The notes under the pieces are model-generated. The model had not been told where the DNA came from and did no database searches. It saw only the letters and a list, made by a program, of their open reading frames with translations. A DNA stretch of 58,704 nt from Bacillus timonensis (lineage in GTDB: Bacteria > Bacillota > Bacilli > Bacillales > Bacillaceae_L): NCBI RefSeq assembly GCF_000285535.1, contig NZ_HE610987.1:232152-290855 (forward strand), given 5' to 3'. Shown here in pieces: positions 1 through 6,901 of the stretch. A program made the translations under genes and the position numbers. Numbering within the stretch: position 1 is the first letter of the stretch; each line of letters starts with the position of its first letter.

Positions 1-30
1 TGTCCCAACGTCCCTTAACAGTCAATAGAA

Positions 31-84
31 AAGAGGGATGTCTTCAAAAGCCATGTTTCCACGACTTTTCGGACATCCCCTCTT
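31..84 (-). terminator. Terminator of ktrB
   Basis: Read on the minus strand, AGAGGGGATGTC pairs with GACATCCCTCT and a T-rich tail follows. It lies just beyond the ktrB stop codon, so it is the likely end of the ktrAB transcript. Confidence 0.7.
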
Positions 85-97
85 ATGCAAAAGTTTA

Positions 98-1423
98 TTA
101 ACCAGTTAAAATTTCCTCTTTTGGATATTTTATTTTATCCACTTTAGGTTTCGCTAAAGAAAAAGCAAGAGTAAGTGGACCAACTTTTCCAAAGAACATC
201 ATAAAAATGATAACTACTTTTCCTACAAAAGACAATGAATAAGTTAATCCCATCGACAATCCAACAGTACCAAAAGCAGATACTACTTCAAATAGGGAAA
301 CTACAAATGGTGCGTCCTCAGAAATACTTAATATAAACACAGCTACTATCACAAACAAAAGACTCATAGTCGAAATTGCTAAAGCTTTTAATACAATAGC
401 TCCAGGTAATGTCCTGTTGTACAGGACGACATCTTGTTTTCCTTTTAGAAATGACAGAGTTCCATACAAGATAACGAGAAAAGTCGTTAATTTGATTCCA
501 CCACCTGTTGAAGCACTACCCGCTCCGATAAACATTAAAATGACCATTAAAAAGGAAGTAGATTCGTTTATACCTGCTATATCTAATGTGTTAAATCCTG
601 CCGTTCTTGTAACCACCCCTTGAAAATAGGCTGACCACAATTTATCTGACAATGAAGGTAAACCTGCTAATGTTTTAGGGTTATGATACTCCAATACAAA
701 CACTAGAAATACTGCAACTAGGTTAATAATAAATGTACCAATTATCATCAGTTTGGAATGTAGACTTAGCTTTTTAAAGCTTTTATTATGCCAAACGTCC
801 ATCAATACAGTAAATCCAATGCCACCGGTTATAAATAGTATAGTAATCCCAATATTCACGATGGGATCCCCTACATATCCCATTAAATTATCTGACCATA
901 AGGCGAAACCAGCATTATTAAATGCAGATATAGAGTGAAAAAAGCTAAAATATAACCCTTTCCCCCATCCATATTCAGGAACCCATTTAATGGCTAAAAT
1001 TAGCAAGCCGATGAATTCAATGGATATTGAAAAGATGAACAGGTTTTTAACAAGTTTAATTACTCCACCAATTGAAGACTGGTTTAAGGATTGCTGAATA
1101 ACGATTCGTTCTTTCAAACCAATCTTTTTACCGAGCATCATATAGATGAGAACCGCAAAAGACATGATTCCTAATCCACCAATTTGGATTAATGATACAA
1201 TTACTATCTCCCCAAATGTAGTAAATACTATCGGTGTATCCACTACAACGAGTCCCGTTACAGTCATTGCAGAGGTTACGGTAAATAAAGCATCAATCCA
1301 ACTAATTGAGGTTGTAGTTGCAATCGGCAGCTTTAACAATATTGTCCCAACAATGATAAAAAACAAAAAGATAAAGATTAGTAGTTGATAAGGCGATAGT
1401 TTTATTGGTTTTTTACATTTCAT
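98..1423 (-). CDS. ktrB: KtrB-type potassium channel subunit (TrkH family)
   Basis: A 441-residue integral membrane protein forming the ion-conducting part of a Ktr potassium uptake system. The four P-loop repeats of the TrkH/KtrB fold are recognisable, for example TRTAGFNT and STGGGIK, with about eight strongly hydrophobic helices. Length matches Bacillus KtrB/KtrD. It follows the RCK subunit gene after a gap of about 30 bp, and both lie behind a c-di-AMP riboswitch. In Bacillus subtilis it is ktrAB (yuaA-yubG), not ktrC or ktrD, that has such a riboswitch, so ktrB is the better name. The ATG has only a weak upstream GGTG, which suggests translational coupling to ktrA. Confidence 0.9.
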   Translation of the reverse strand: MKCKKPIKLSPYQLLIFIFLFFIIVGTILLKLPIATTTSISWIDALFTVTSAMTVTGLVVVDTPIVFTTFGEIVIVSLIQIGGLGIMSFAVLIYMMLGKKIGLKERIVIQQSLNQSSIGGVIKLVKNLFIFSISIEFIGLLILAIKWVPEYGWGKGLYFSFFHSISAFNNAGFALWSDNLMGYVGDPIVNIGITILFITGGIGFTVLMDVWHNKSFKKLSLHSKLMIIGTFIINLVAVFLVFVLEYHNPKTLAGLPSLSDKLWSAYFQGVVTRTAGFNTLDIAGINESTSFLMVILMFIGAGSASTGGGIKLTTFLVILYGTLSFLKGKQDVVLYNRTLPGAIVLKALAISTMSLLFVIVAVFILSISEDAPFVVSLFEVVSAFGTVGLSMGLTYSLSFVGKVVIIFMMFFGKVGPLTLAFSLAKPKVDKIKYPKEEILTG

Positions 1424-1456
1424 AGATTATCACACCAATTCTATAAATCATGTAAT

Positions 1457-2110
1457 CTACAATCCTTTTTCTTCAAAACGTTGAATATCTAAATTACTTC
1501 CCATCACAACCAATGTATCACCTTGATAAAGGATATCATCGGGATGCGGAGAAATGTTAATCTCTTCTCCTCTTCTAATCGCCAATACTGTACAACCATA
1601 TTTAGCACGAATGTCTAATTGGATGATTGATTTATAGCCTATTTTTTCAGTTGCTTTTACTTCGACAATACTGTAATCTTTGGACAACTCAATAAAATCA
1701 ATAATATTTTCAGAATGAAGTTGGTGCGCCACCCTTATCCCCATATCTTGTTCCGGATGTATCACCCGGTCAGCTCCAATTTTTTCAAGAATCTTTTGGT
1801 GGTAGGCATTTTGTGCTTTTACCCAAACCTTAATCCCCATCTCCTTGAGTAATAAGGTACAGTGGATACTCGATTGCATATCCTCTCCGATAGCGACAAT
1901 CGCAAGATCAAAGTTTCTTATCCCCAATGATTTCAGAGAATTTTCATCCGTTGCATTTGCAACGACTGCTGTTGTTGAATCATTTACCATACTGTTTACC
2001 CTGTCTTCGTTACTATCAATTGCTAATACTTCATTACCCAACATGGTTAATTCCCTACATATTGCACTTCCAAACCGACCTAATCCAATAACAACAAATG
2101 TCTTCTTCAA
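1457..2110 (-). CDS. ktrA: KtrA, RCK-domain regulatory subunit of potassium uptake
   Basis: A cytosolic gating ring subunit that binds nucleotides and regulates KtrB. The N-terminal RCK_N Rossmann domain has GLGRFG at about residues 9-14, and an RCK_C domain fills roughly the last 85 residues. I place the start at a TTG (2110) rather than at the ATG 36 bp upstream. A GAGGAG ribosome site lies 7 bases before this TTG, and the protein then begins MKKTFVVIGLGRFG as in the family; the longer form would add 12 unrelated residues and read through the ribosome site. It is first in the operon and directly follows the riboswitch terminator. c-di-AMP also binds RCK_C domains of KtrA homologues (family knowledge). 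Confidence 0.9.
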   Translation of the reverse strand: MKKTFVVIGLGRFGSAICRELTMLGNEVLAIDSNEDRVNSMVNDSTTAVVANATDENSLKSLGIRNFDLAIVAIGEDMQSSIHCTLLLKEMGIKVWVKAQNAYHQKILEKIGADRVIHPEQDMGIRVAHQLHSENIIDFIELSKDYSIVEVKATEKIGYKSIIQLDIRAKYGCTVLAIRRGEEINISPHPDDILYQGDTLVVMGSNLDIQRFEEKGL

Positions 2111-2149
2111 CCAACTTCTCCTCTTTTCCTTCCATAACACCAACAAAAA

Positions 2150-2175
2150 AAGACCATCACAAATAGAATGGTCTT
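2150..2175 (-). terminator. Riboswitch expression-platform terminator
   Basis: On the minus strand AAGACCAT pairs with ATGGTCTT and is followed by a run of seven T, between the c-di-AMP aptamer and ktrA. Ligand-bound RNA would terminate here and switch potassium uptake off. Confidence 0.85.
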
Positions 2176-2179
2176 AGGT

Positions 2180-2350
2180 TAAACCTTTGACCTTTCTCTC
2201 GATATGGATGACTAACGCTTACGAGGTTAGCTGTCGGATTAGGAATTGAGAGTATCCCTTCTTACAAAAGTAAGATTCACCCCAAGGATAGATAACCTAT
2301 CCAAAAAATGGTTTCCCCGTTCAAAAATTGATTCAGCGAATAAAAGGTGT
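2180..2350 (-). ncRNA. c-di-AMP riboswitch (ydaO/yuaA class) of ktrAB
   Basis: Minus-strand RNA contains conserved ydaO-class blocks in the right order: GCTGAATC, then GAACGGGGAAACC, GGGATAC, CCGACAGCTAACC and CGTAAGC. These resemble the Thermoanaerobacter ydaO aptamer as I remember it. The aptamer is followed by an intrinsic terminator and then by ktrA, the classic arrangement in which c-di-AMP represses potassium uptake. Ends are approximate. Confidence 0.9.
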
Positions 2351-2379
2351 TCGGATTATTTTTTTGAATTAATAATGAG

Positions 2380-2408
2380 AATTTACTCCTGTTTTATTTC
2401 ATTGTCAA
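2380..2408 (-). promoter_or_regulatory. Sigma-A promoter of the ktrAB riboswitch
   Basis: Minus strand: -35 TTGACA (2408-2403), 17-bp spacer, -10 TAAATT (2385-2380). Transcription would begin about 25 bases before the aptamer. Confidence 0.75.
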
Positions 2409-2424
2409 TGAAAATTTTTAACCT

Positions 2425-2452
2425 AAAAAGACCCCCTTAAGGGAGTCTTTTT
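2425..2452 (-). terminator. Terminator of the glycine-zipper gene
   Basis: Hairpin AAAAAGACTCCC / GGGGGTCTTTTT with T tracts on both sides, so it could work in both directions. It sits 25 bp beyond the stop codon at 2478. Confidence 0.75.
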
Positions 2453-2477
2453 GCAACAAAATTAAGTATGGGTAGAA

Positions 2478-2678
2478 CTACTGCTTTTTTTCTCGGTCCA
2501 TCGTTTCATCGGCACCTTCGCCCACCTTATTGCCCAAGGCACCTCCGGCAACTGCTCCTGCAACTGTACCAAGTGGACCTAATACCGATCCAACTACTGC
2601 GCCAGCAGTGGCACCAGCACCTGTTCCTAGTGCCTCACCAGCATTGATATCATCGCGATTTCGTTTGTTGTCAGCCAA
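2478..2678 (-). CDS. Small glycine-zipper protein
   Basis: A 66-residue protein, acidic and basic at the ends, with a central alanine/glycine stretch (about residues 18-52) in which glycines recur every 4 residues, a glycine-zipper pattern. Such segments form helix pairs that insert in or associate with membranes. It starts with TTG preceded by AGGAGG at 8 bases and has its own terminator, so it is probably expressed. The specific function is unknown. Small proteins with this composition are seen in Bacillaceae, sometimes linked to stress or spores; nothing here tests that. Confidence 0.65.
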   Translation of the reverse strand: MADNKRNRDDINAGEALGTGAGATAGAVVGSVLGPLGTVAGAVAGGALGNKVGEGADETMDREKKQ

Positions 2679-2818
2679 TTATTCCACCTCCTCTTTAGGG
2701 AAATGCTTTTTTACCCTCACTTCCCTCAAAGGATAGTTTGCTCAAAGTCATTGCTTAATTATCACGTGTTTCTTTCCTCATTTCCCCAATTAGCACATTC
2801 ACAGCAAATAACTTGAAC

Positions 2819-2848
2819 TTGACAACTAAAACAAACATAGGATATAAA
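2819..2848 (+). promoter_or_regulatory. Promoter of the mutS2-like gene leader
   Basis: -35 TTGACA (2819-2824) and -10 TATAAA (2843-2848) with 18 bp between them (17 if ATATAA is used). It would start an RNA about 350 nt upstream of the coding start. Confidence 0.65.
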
Positions 2849-2892
2849 GGTAGTGTAGTAAAAAAATGCCTTATATAAAGGGGTATGAGTTT

Positions 2893-2916
2893 ATGTTATC
2901 GGTGGTTCTTAACTAA
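2893..2916 (+). CDS. Putative 7-residue leader peptide
   Basis: ATG TTA TCG GTG GTT CTT AAC TAA encodes MLSVVLN. AAAGGGG (2877-2883) lies 9 bases before the ATG. The last codons are the 5' arm of the leader's closing stem, so a ribosome stalled here would open that stem. An alternative overlapping 12-codon ORF starts at 2885 in another frame, but it is too close to the ribosome site. Confidence 0.4.
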   Translation: MLSVVLN

Positions 2917-3103
2917 TCCATAATTGGATAGCTGGAAGAAGCAAAAACGTAGCAATTGCTATGTTTATTTCACTGTGGCTTCTTTTGGAAAGTTAAGAAC
3001 ACGCATCATAGCTATGAAAAATAGATCTGCTATGGCATGTTTGTCATGGTTTTTTTGTGCTCAAAAACCAACAAAACCATTTCATGCCAACGGTCTATCT
3101 TCT

Positions 3104-3138
3104 GCCGTCATGAGCGCTTAGTTCATGACGGCTTTTTT
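3104..3138 (+). terminator. Attenuator terminator before the mutS2-like gene
   Basis: GCCGTCATGA (3104-3113) pairs perfectly with TCATGACGGC (3123-3132), followed by TTTTTTG. It lies between the promoter at 2819 and the coding start at 3203, so without antitermination the gene would not be transcribed from that promoter. Confidence 0.85.
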
Positions 3139-3202
3139 GTATTCGGCCCGTGAACAAGTCCTCATGAACTAAATTTCCACATATAAAAAGGAGGACTTAC
3201 CA

Positions 3203-5143
3203 TTGAATACTCAAACAATGGAAGCATTAGGATATTATCAAATTTTGAATGAGATTTCACAATTCGCAAAAACAAACAGAGGAAAAGAAACCCTTCTTTC
3301 TCTAAGGCCAACCCAAAACAAAAAGAAAATTGAACATTCGTTACATGAAATTACAGAAGCAATGAACATCCTTGCAATCAGTGGGAGTATCCCGATTCAC
3401 TCTTTGGACCAAATCGGACAATACATCGACCAAGCCAAAAAAGGCATGGCTCTAAAAGTAGACCAATTTACTCGGATTGTCTCTTTCCTGGACCATTGTC
3501 AAAAACTCAAGCAATTTATGAAAGATAAGGAATATGCAGGTCCAACTGTAAGCCTGTATGCTGCATCAATTGGTGATGTATCAGAACTAGAAACAGAAAT
3601 TAGCCGTTGTTTACGAAATGGCCATGTCGATGATTATGCATCAAGCGACCTTAACTATTTGCGACGACATCTCGCCACCGGGCAAGAAAAATTAAAGGAG
3701 AAAGCACAGTCGCTAGTAAGAAGTGGAAGAATTGCTCCTTACCTGCAAGATACAAACATTTCAGAACGATCTGGTCGTTATGTTCTTGCTGTAAAAAAAG
3801 AATATAGGAAGAAGATCCAAGGAACTGTTTTAGATACATCAGCTTCTGGCTCTACACTTTTTATAGAACCTGTTGAGCTTAGCACGCTCCAGGAGGAAAT
3901 TGAACTCATTAAAATTGCGGAAGAAACTGAGGTAGAGCGGATTTTATATGAGCTAACCCAGCTGTTTCTTTCACATGAACAGGTTATTCAGATTGCTGTT
4001 GAGACCATGCACCATTATGATGTTCTTTTCGCCAAAGCGAACTACAGTCGAAAAATTCATGCTACTATCCCAACAATAAACGAAGAATTTCAGATTCATC
4101 TTAAGGAAGCGCGTCATCCGATGCTTGGAAACAATGCCATTCCGCTCACGATTCCTATTGGAGATAAAGAACGGGCACTTGTCATTACTGGCCCAAACAC
4201 CGGCGGAAAAACAGTTACATTAAAAACGGTTGGACTTCTAACATTGATGGCGCAATCCGGTCTCCCTATTCCGGCAAAAAAAGGTAGTGAAATTGCTATC
4301 TTTCAACATATCTTTGTTGATATTGGGGATGGACAAAGTATCGAGCAGAACTTAAGTACGTTTAGCTCCCGAATGGTCAATATCATTGAAATTTTACAAA
4401 TGACAAACGATTCATCACTCGTATTAATTGATGAACTAGGTTCTGGTACTGATCCTAGGGAAGGAATGGCCCTCGCCATAGTTATTTTGGAGCAACTTTA
4501 TGAAAAAGGCGCCACTTTATTTGCGACTACCCATTATAGTGAAATGAAAAAGTTCGCTGATGAAACGGAAGGTTTTTTAAATGGCTCTATGGAGTTTGAT
4601 ATTCAAACATTACAACCGACATACAGATTATTACTCGGTAAAAGTGGTCAAAGTCAAGCGTTTGATATAGCAGCAAAACTAGGGATGCACCCTACTCTGC
4701 TCGAACGTGCTCATCAAAAAGCGTATCAAGAGGAAAAGGACTATCATCAAAACATTACACAGGAAACCTTACAATCACCTTCCTATCAAAAGCAAGTCAT
4801 TGTAAATAAGTATGCACATAGTAACGTAGGAAAAAGTAAACAAGAACTACCTGCATCAAAGGTAACCATTTTCAACCAAGGAGACAACGTCCTTATCCTT
4901 GCAACCGGTGAAACTGGAATTGTTTATAAAGGACCCAACGATTATGGTGATTATATTGTACAATTAAAAGGAGAGAAAAGAACGTTCAACTATAAGAGAA
5001 TAGAGTTGAAAATATCGGCTGCGGATCTCTACCCACCCGATTATGACTTTGACATTATATTTAAAAGTAAAGAATACCGAAAAATAAAAAAAGACATGAA
5101 CCGCAAATTTGTGGATGGCAAATGGCTAGAAGATGACGAGTAA
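3203..5143 (+). CDS. MutS2-family ATPase lacking the Smr domain
   Basis: 646 residues against about 785 for housekeeping MutS2. The N-terminal half is the MutS core/lever region (1-300). The ABC-type ATPase has Walker A GPNTGGKT (330-337), a Q-loop/signature region near 375-390, and Walker B LVLIDELGSGTDP (406-418). A short charged linker (500-555) leads to a KOW-like barrel (about 556-603). The protein then ends, with no Smr nuclease-like domain. It starts with TTG after AAAGGAGGAC. Canonical Bacillus MutS2 has been reported to recognise collided ribosomes and split them; a paralogue keeping the ATPase and KOW parts but losing Smr, behind an attenuator, would fit a ribosome-directed role. 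A role in DNA recombination is the alternative. Confidence 0.85.
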   Translation: MNTQTMEALGYYQILNEISQFAKTNRGKETLLSLRPTQNKKKIEHSLHEITEAMNILAISGSIPIHSLDQIGQYIDQAKKGMALKVDQFTRIVSFLDHCQKLKQFMKDKEYAGPTVSLYAASIGDVSELETEISRCLRNGHVDDYASSDLNYLRRHLATGQEKLKEKAQSLVRSGRIAPYLQDTNISERSGRYVLAVKKEYRKKIQGTVLDTSASGSTLFIEPVELSTLQEEIELIKIAEETEVERILYELTQLFLSHEQVIQIAVETMHHYDVLFAKANYSRKIHATIPTINEEFQIHLKEARHPMLGNNAIPLTIPIGDKERALVITGPNTGGKTVTLKTVGLLTLMAQSGLPIPAKKGSEIAIFQHIFVDIGDGQSIEQNLSTFSSRMVNIIEILQMTNDSSLVLIDELGSGTDPREGMALAIVILEQLYEKGATLFATTHYSEMKKFADETEGFLNGSMEFDIQTLQPTYRLLLGKSGQSQAFDIAAKLGMHPTLLERAHQKAYQEEKDYHQNITQETLQSPSYQKQVIVNKYAHSNVGKSKQELPASKVTIFNQGDNVLILATGETGIVYKGPNDYGDYIVQLKGEKRTFNYKRIELKISAADLYPPDYDFDIIFKSKEYRKIKKDMNRKFVDGKWLEDDE

Positions 5144-5189
5144 AAGTAGAAGTTTATTTTCCTCCACGAAAAGATTCGTTTACTGGTAG

Positions 5190-5224
5190 TGATGATGGGA
5201 CGCGGTACCTGTCCCCGCGTCACT
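5190..5224. repeat. Short palindromic GGGAC...CCTGTCC repeat, copy 1
   Basis: GACGCGG and CCGCGTC arms around TACCTGT. A related copy is at 22608-22642 (GGGACACGGAACCTGTCC core), and a looser relative with CCTGTC arms is near 43764. All lie just beyond gene ends. Confidence 0.5.
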
Positions 5225-5288
5225 ACTGTAGTAATTTCGCAGCATTCGTAAATAGTAATAGTATAGCCAACTAGAGAAGGAGACTTAA

Positions 5289-6056
5289 ATGAGGATGTGG
5301 AAAAGTATTCGCCTATTTTATTTTGTACCCATATTCATCTGTGTGTTGATAGTTATTGTAGGTAATGGAAATGTTGAACTGTTTCCCTTTCAACAGACAA
5401 GTAAAGCAGCTGATTTGGAATCAAAAGAGACTTCAATCATTCAAAAACTTCATAGCCATCAACCTGTAACGATTGTTGCCTACGGTGATTCAATTACATG
5501 GGGATATGAACGTGATGCGACAAGTGGGAAAATAAAGCAAGTGAAAAATCCATATCCAAAAGTCCTTGAAAAAGAGCTCAGAAAAAAGTTCGGCTATCGT
5601 CAGATAAAGGTTATCAATAATGGTCATCCTGGGTGGACTTCAATTCAGGCCATAGAAAATGTTAAAAAAGAAGTTCTTAGATATAAGCCGGATTTAGTCA
5701 TTTTGATGTTTGGCATAAATGATGCTAGAGGACATAACAAATATAGTCCAAACGCGCTCCCCGTCCCAGTTGACCATTACCGTGAAAATAATCATCAATT
5801 ACTACAAATGATGAAGGAAAAAGGAATTGAAGTAGTCCTTATCTCGGCAACAACCGTTACAAGTAAAAAAAATAACGCAAATAAAACGCAGGTACACTAT
5901 ACAAATGCCATCCAATTCTTAGCCCAAGAAGAAAATGTCCATTATGTTAACGGCACAGAGATTCCGATTAAGGGGAATCTAAGTGACGGAATACATTTTA
6001 AAGCCGATCATTATAGACTTATTGCAGAAAAATTAATGGTGGATGTTTTTGATTGA
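5289..6056 (+). CDS. Exported SGNH/GDSL-family hydrolase
   Basis: 255 residues with an N-terminal signal-anchor helix (about 7-25), so the enzyme acts outside the membrane. The SGNH blocks are complete: GDS with nucleophile Ser68, Gly113 in NNGHPGW, the Asn in GIND (Asn144), and DGIH with Asp233 and His236. It probably hydrolyses an ester, such as an acyl group on lipid or cell-wall glycan; substrate unknown. AGAAGGAGAC lies before the ATG. The mutS2-like gene upstream is about 145 bp away and I see no terminator between them, so read-through is possible. Confidence 0.85.
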   Translation: MRMWKSIRLFYFVPIFICVLIVIVGNGNVELFPFQQTSKAADLESKETSIIQKLHSHQPVTIVAYGDSITWGYERDATSGKIKQVKNPYPKVLEKELRKKFGYRQIKVINNGHPGWTSIQAIENVKKEVLRYKPDLVILMFGINDARGHNKYSPNALPVPVDHYRENNHQLLQMMKEKGIEVVLISATTVTSKKNNANKTQVHYTNAIQFLAQEENVHYVNGTEIPIKGNLSDGIHFKADHYRLIAEKLMVDVFD

Positions 6057-6785
6057 TATTGGTTTTTAGAAATTATAATAAGCGAAAACAAAGGACTTAT
6101 CAAAGGAGACTGTAGTGTGATTTGACTGGTTTACTTATGAGGTGTAAAAAGGTAAAGCGGAGAACAAATCAAAGATCAAACTGTATAACTTCAGAGTATA
6201 TTTCACTGTCAAAAGGCTAAGAGATTCAAATACCTCTATGTCTTTTCGGTGTTTTTCACGAAACCACACGCAAGCCTACAACTTCATTAGTTGCTAAAGC
6301 GGGTTGATAAATAAGCGGAGAAATTTCTACTATTTAGAAAAAAACACTAAAATTAACTTAAATAGACGGAGAGATTCCGACTATTGACTCCAAAGTAGGG
6401 TAAAAAGGCAATTTTTCTTTGGTTAATCGGAAAATCTCCGTTTATATCCCCCGACCCGAGCTCTATTTTGCAGTTTAACAGGAAAATGTTCAGTTATTTT
6501 GAATATCACTCGATAGTAATGCGTTGAGGGGACCTTCGCTGATGCTCATCAACGAGGTATATCTTCTCAACTTCACTAATCATAAAGGTGTCTATGTGCA
6601 GAATTTAGCCAATTGAAATTAAATCCAACAAATCTTCGTGATCCCAACATAATTCACGTATTAAATCGTAAAAAATCCTCACAGCCTCCAAAAATTCTTT
6701 CAAATCTTGTGATTTACGATGTGGATTAGGAAAAAGCCAGCTATTTAACCCCCTCCAAAATGTTGATAAACCAATAAAAAACGCA
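6057..6785. other. Non-coding stretch with palindromic repeats and a start-less ORF
   Basis: No convincing gene. It holds three palindromic repeats (about 6310-6446, listed separately). On the minus strand a reading frame of nearly 60 codons ends at 6605; it has protein-like composition (amphipathic, Trp/Phe-rich) but no credible start codon or ribosome site, and it runs into the terminator at 6786. It may be the tail of a decayed gene. Confidence 0.5.
6310..6446. repeat. Cluster of three AATAgrCGGA/TCCGyyTATT palindromes
   Basis: Units at 6310-6334, 6361-6385 and about 6421-6446. Each is about 25 bp with arms of the type AATAGACGGA / TCCGACTATT, spaced 51 and about 60 bp start to start. The same family recurs at 39763-39951. 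Confidence 0.65.
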
Positions 6786-6823
6786 CTTTGAATTAGATTG
6801 TGAATTCAAAGTGCGTTTTGCTA
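6786..6823. terminator. Terminator of the galactoside operon
   Basis: AAAACGCACTTTGAATT pairs with AATTCAAAGTGCGTTTT, an almost perfect 17-bp stem. T tracts on both strands make it usable in either direction. It lies about 80 bp beyond the alpha-galactosidase stop. Confidence 0.85.
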
Positions 6824-6901
6824 TATGTTAAATATATGTTTGCACGTTTAAAGTAAACCCGTCAAGTGCAATTCCTACAGTCTTTTTGATCCATACAACA
6901 G

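Larger units (their letters stand above)
2853..3140 (+). promoter_or_regulatory. Structured attenuator leader of the mutS2-like gene
   Basis: The leader can form a junction closed by GTTCTTAAC (2905-2913) with GTTAAGAAC (2992-3000). It encloses the hairpin ATCC/GGAT (2916-2929), the pairing AAGAAGC/GCTTCTT (2936-2942 with 2978-2984), and an inner hairpin GTAGC/GCTAT. A second domain pairs GGCATG with CATGCC and ATGGTTTT with AAAACCAT (about 3033-3088). It ends in a strong terminator. The blocks of known riboswitch classes and T-boxes were not found. Because the closing stem overlaps a tiny ORF, ribosome-controlled attenuation is the natural reading, but it is inference. Confidence 0.55.

Noticed and set aside
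2924-3121. 65-codon plus-strand ORF in the mutS2-like leader
   Set aside because: It covers the leader stems and ends inside the terminator hairpin, and it lacks a ribosome site; the RNA structure explains the sequence better.
2853-3140. T-box or a known riboswitch class
   Set aside because: No T-box core sequence and none of the conserved blocks of SAM, lysine, purine, M-box, fluoride, guanidine or ydaO classes could be found by eye.
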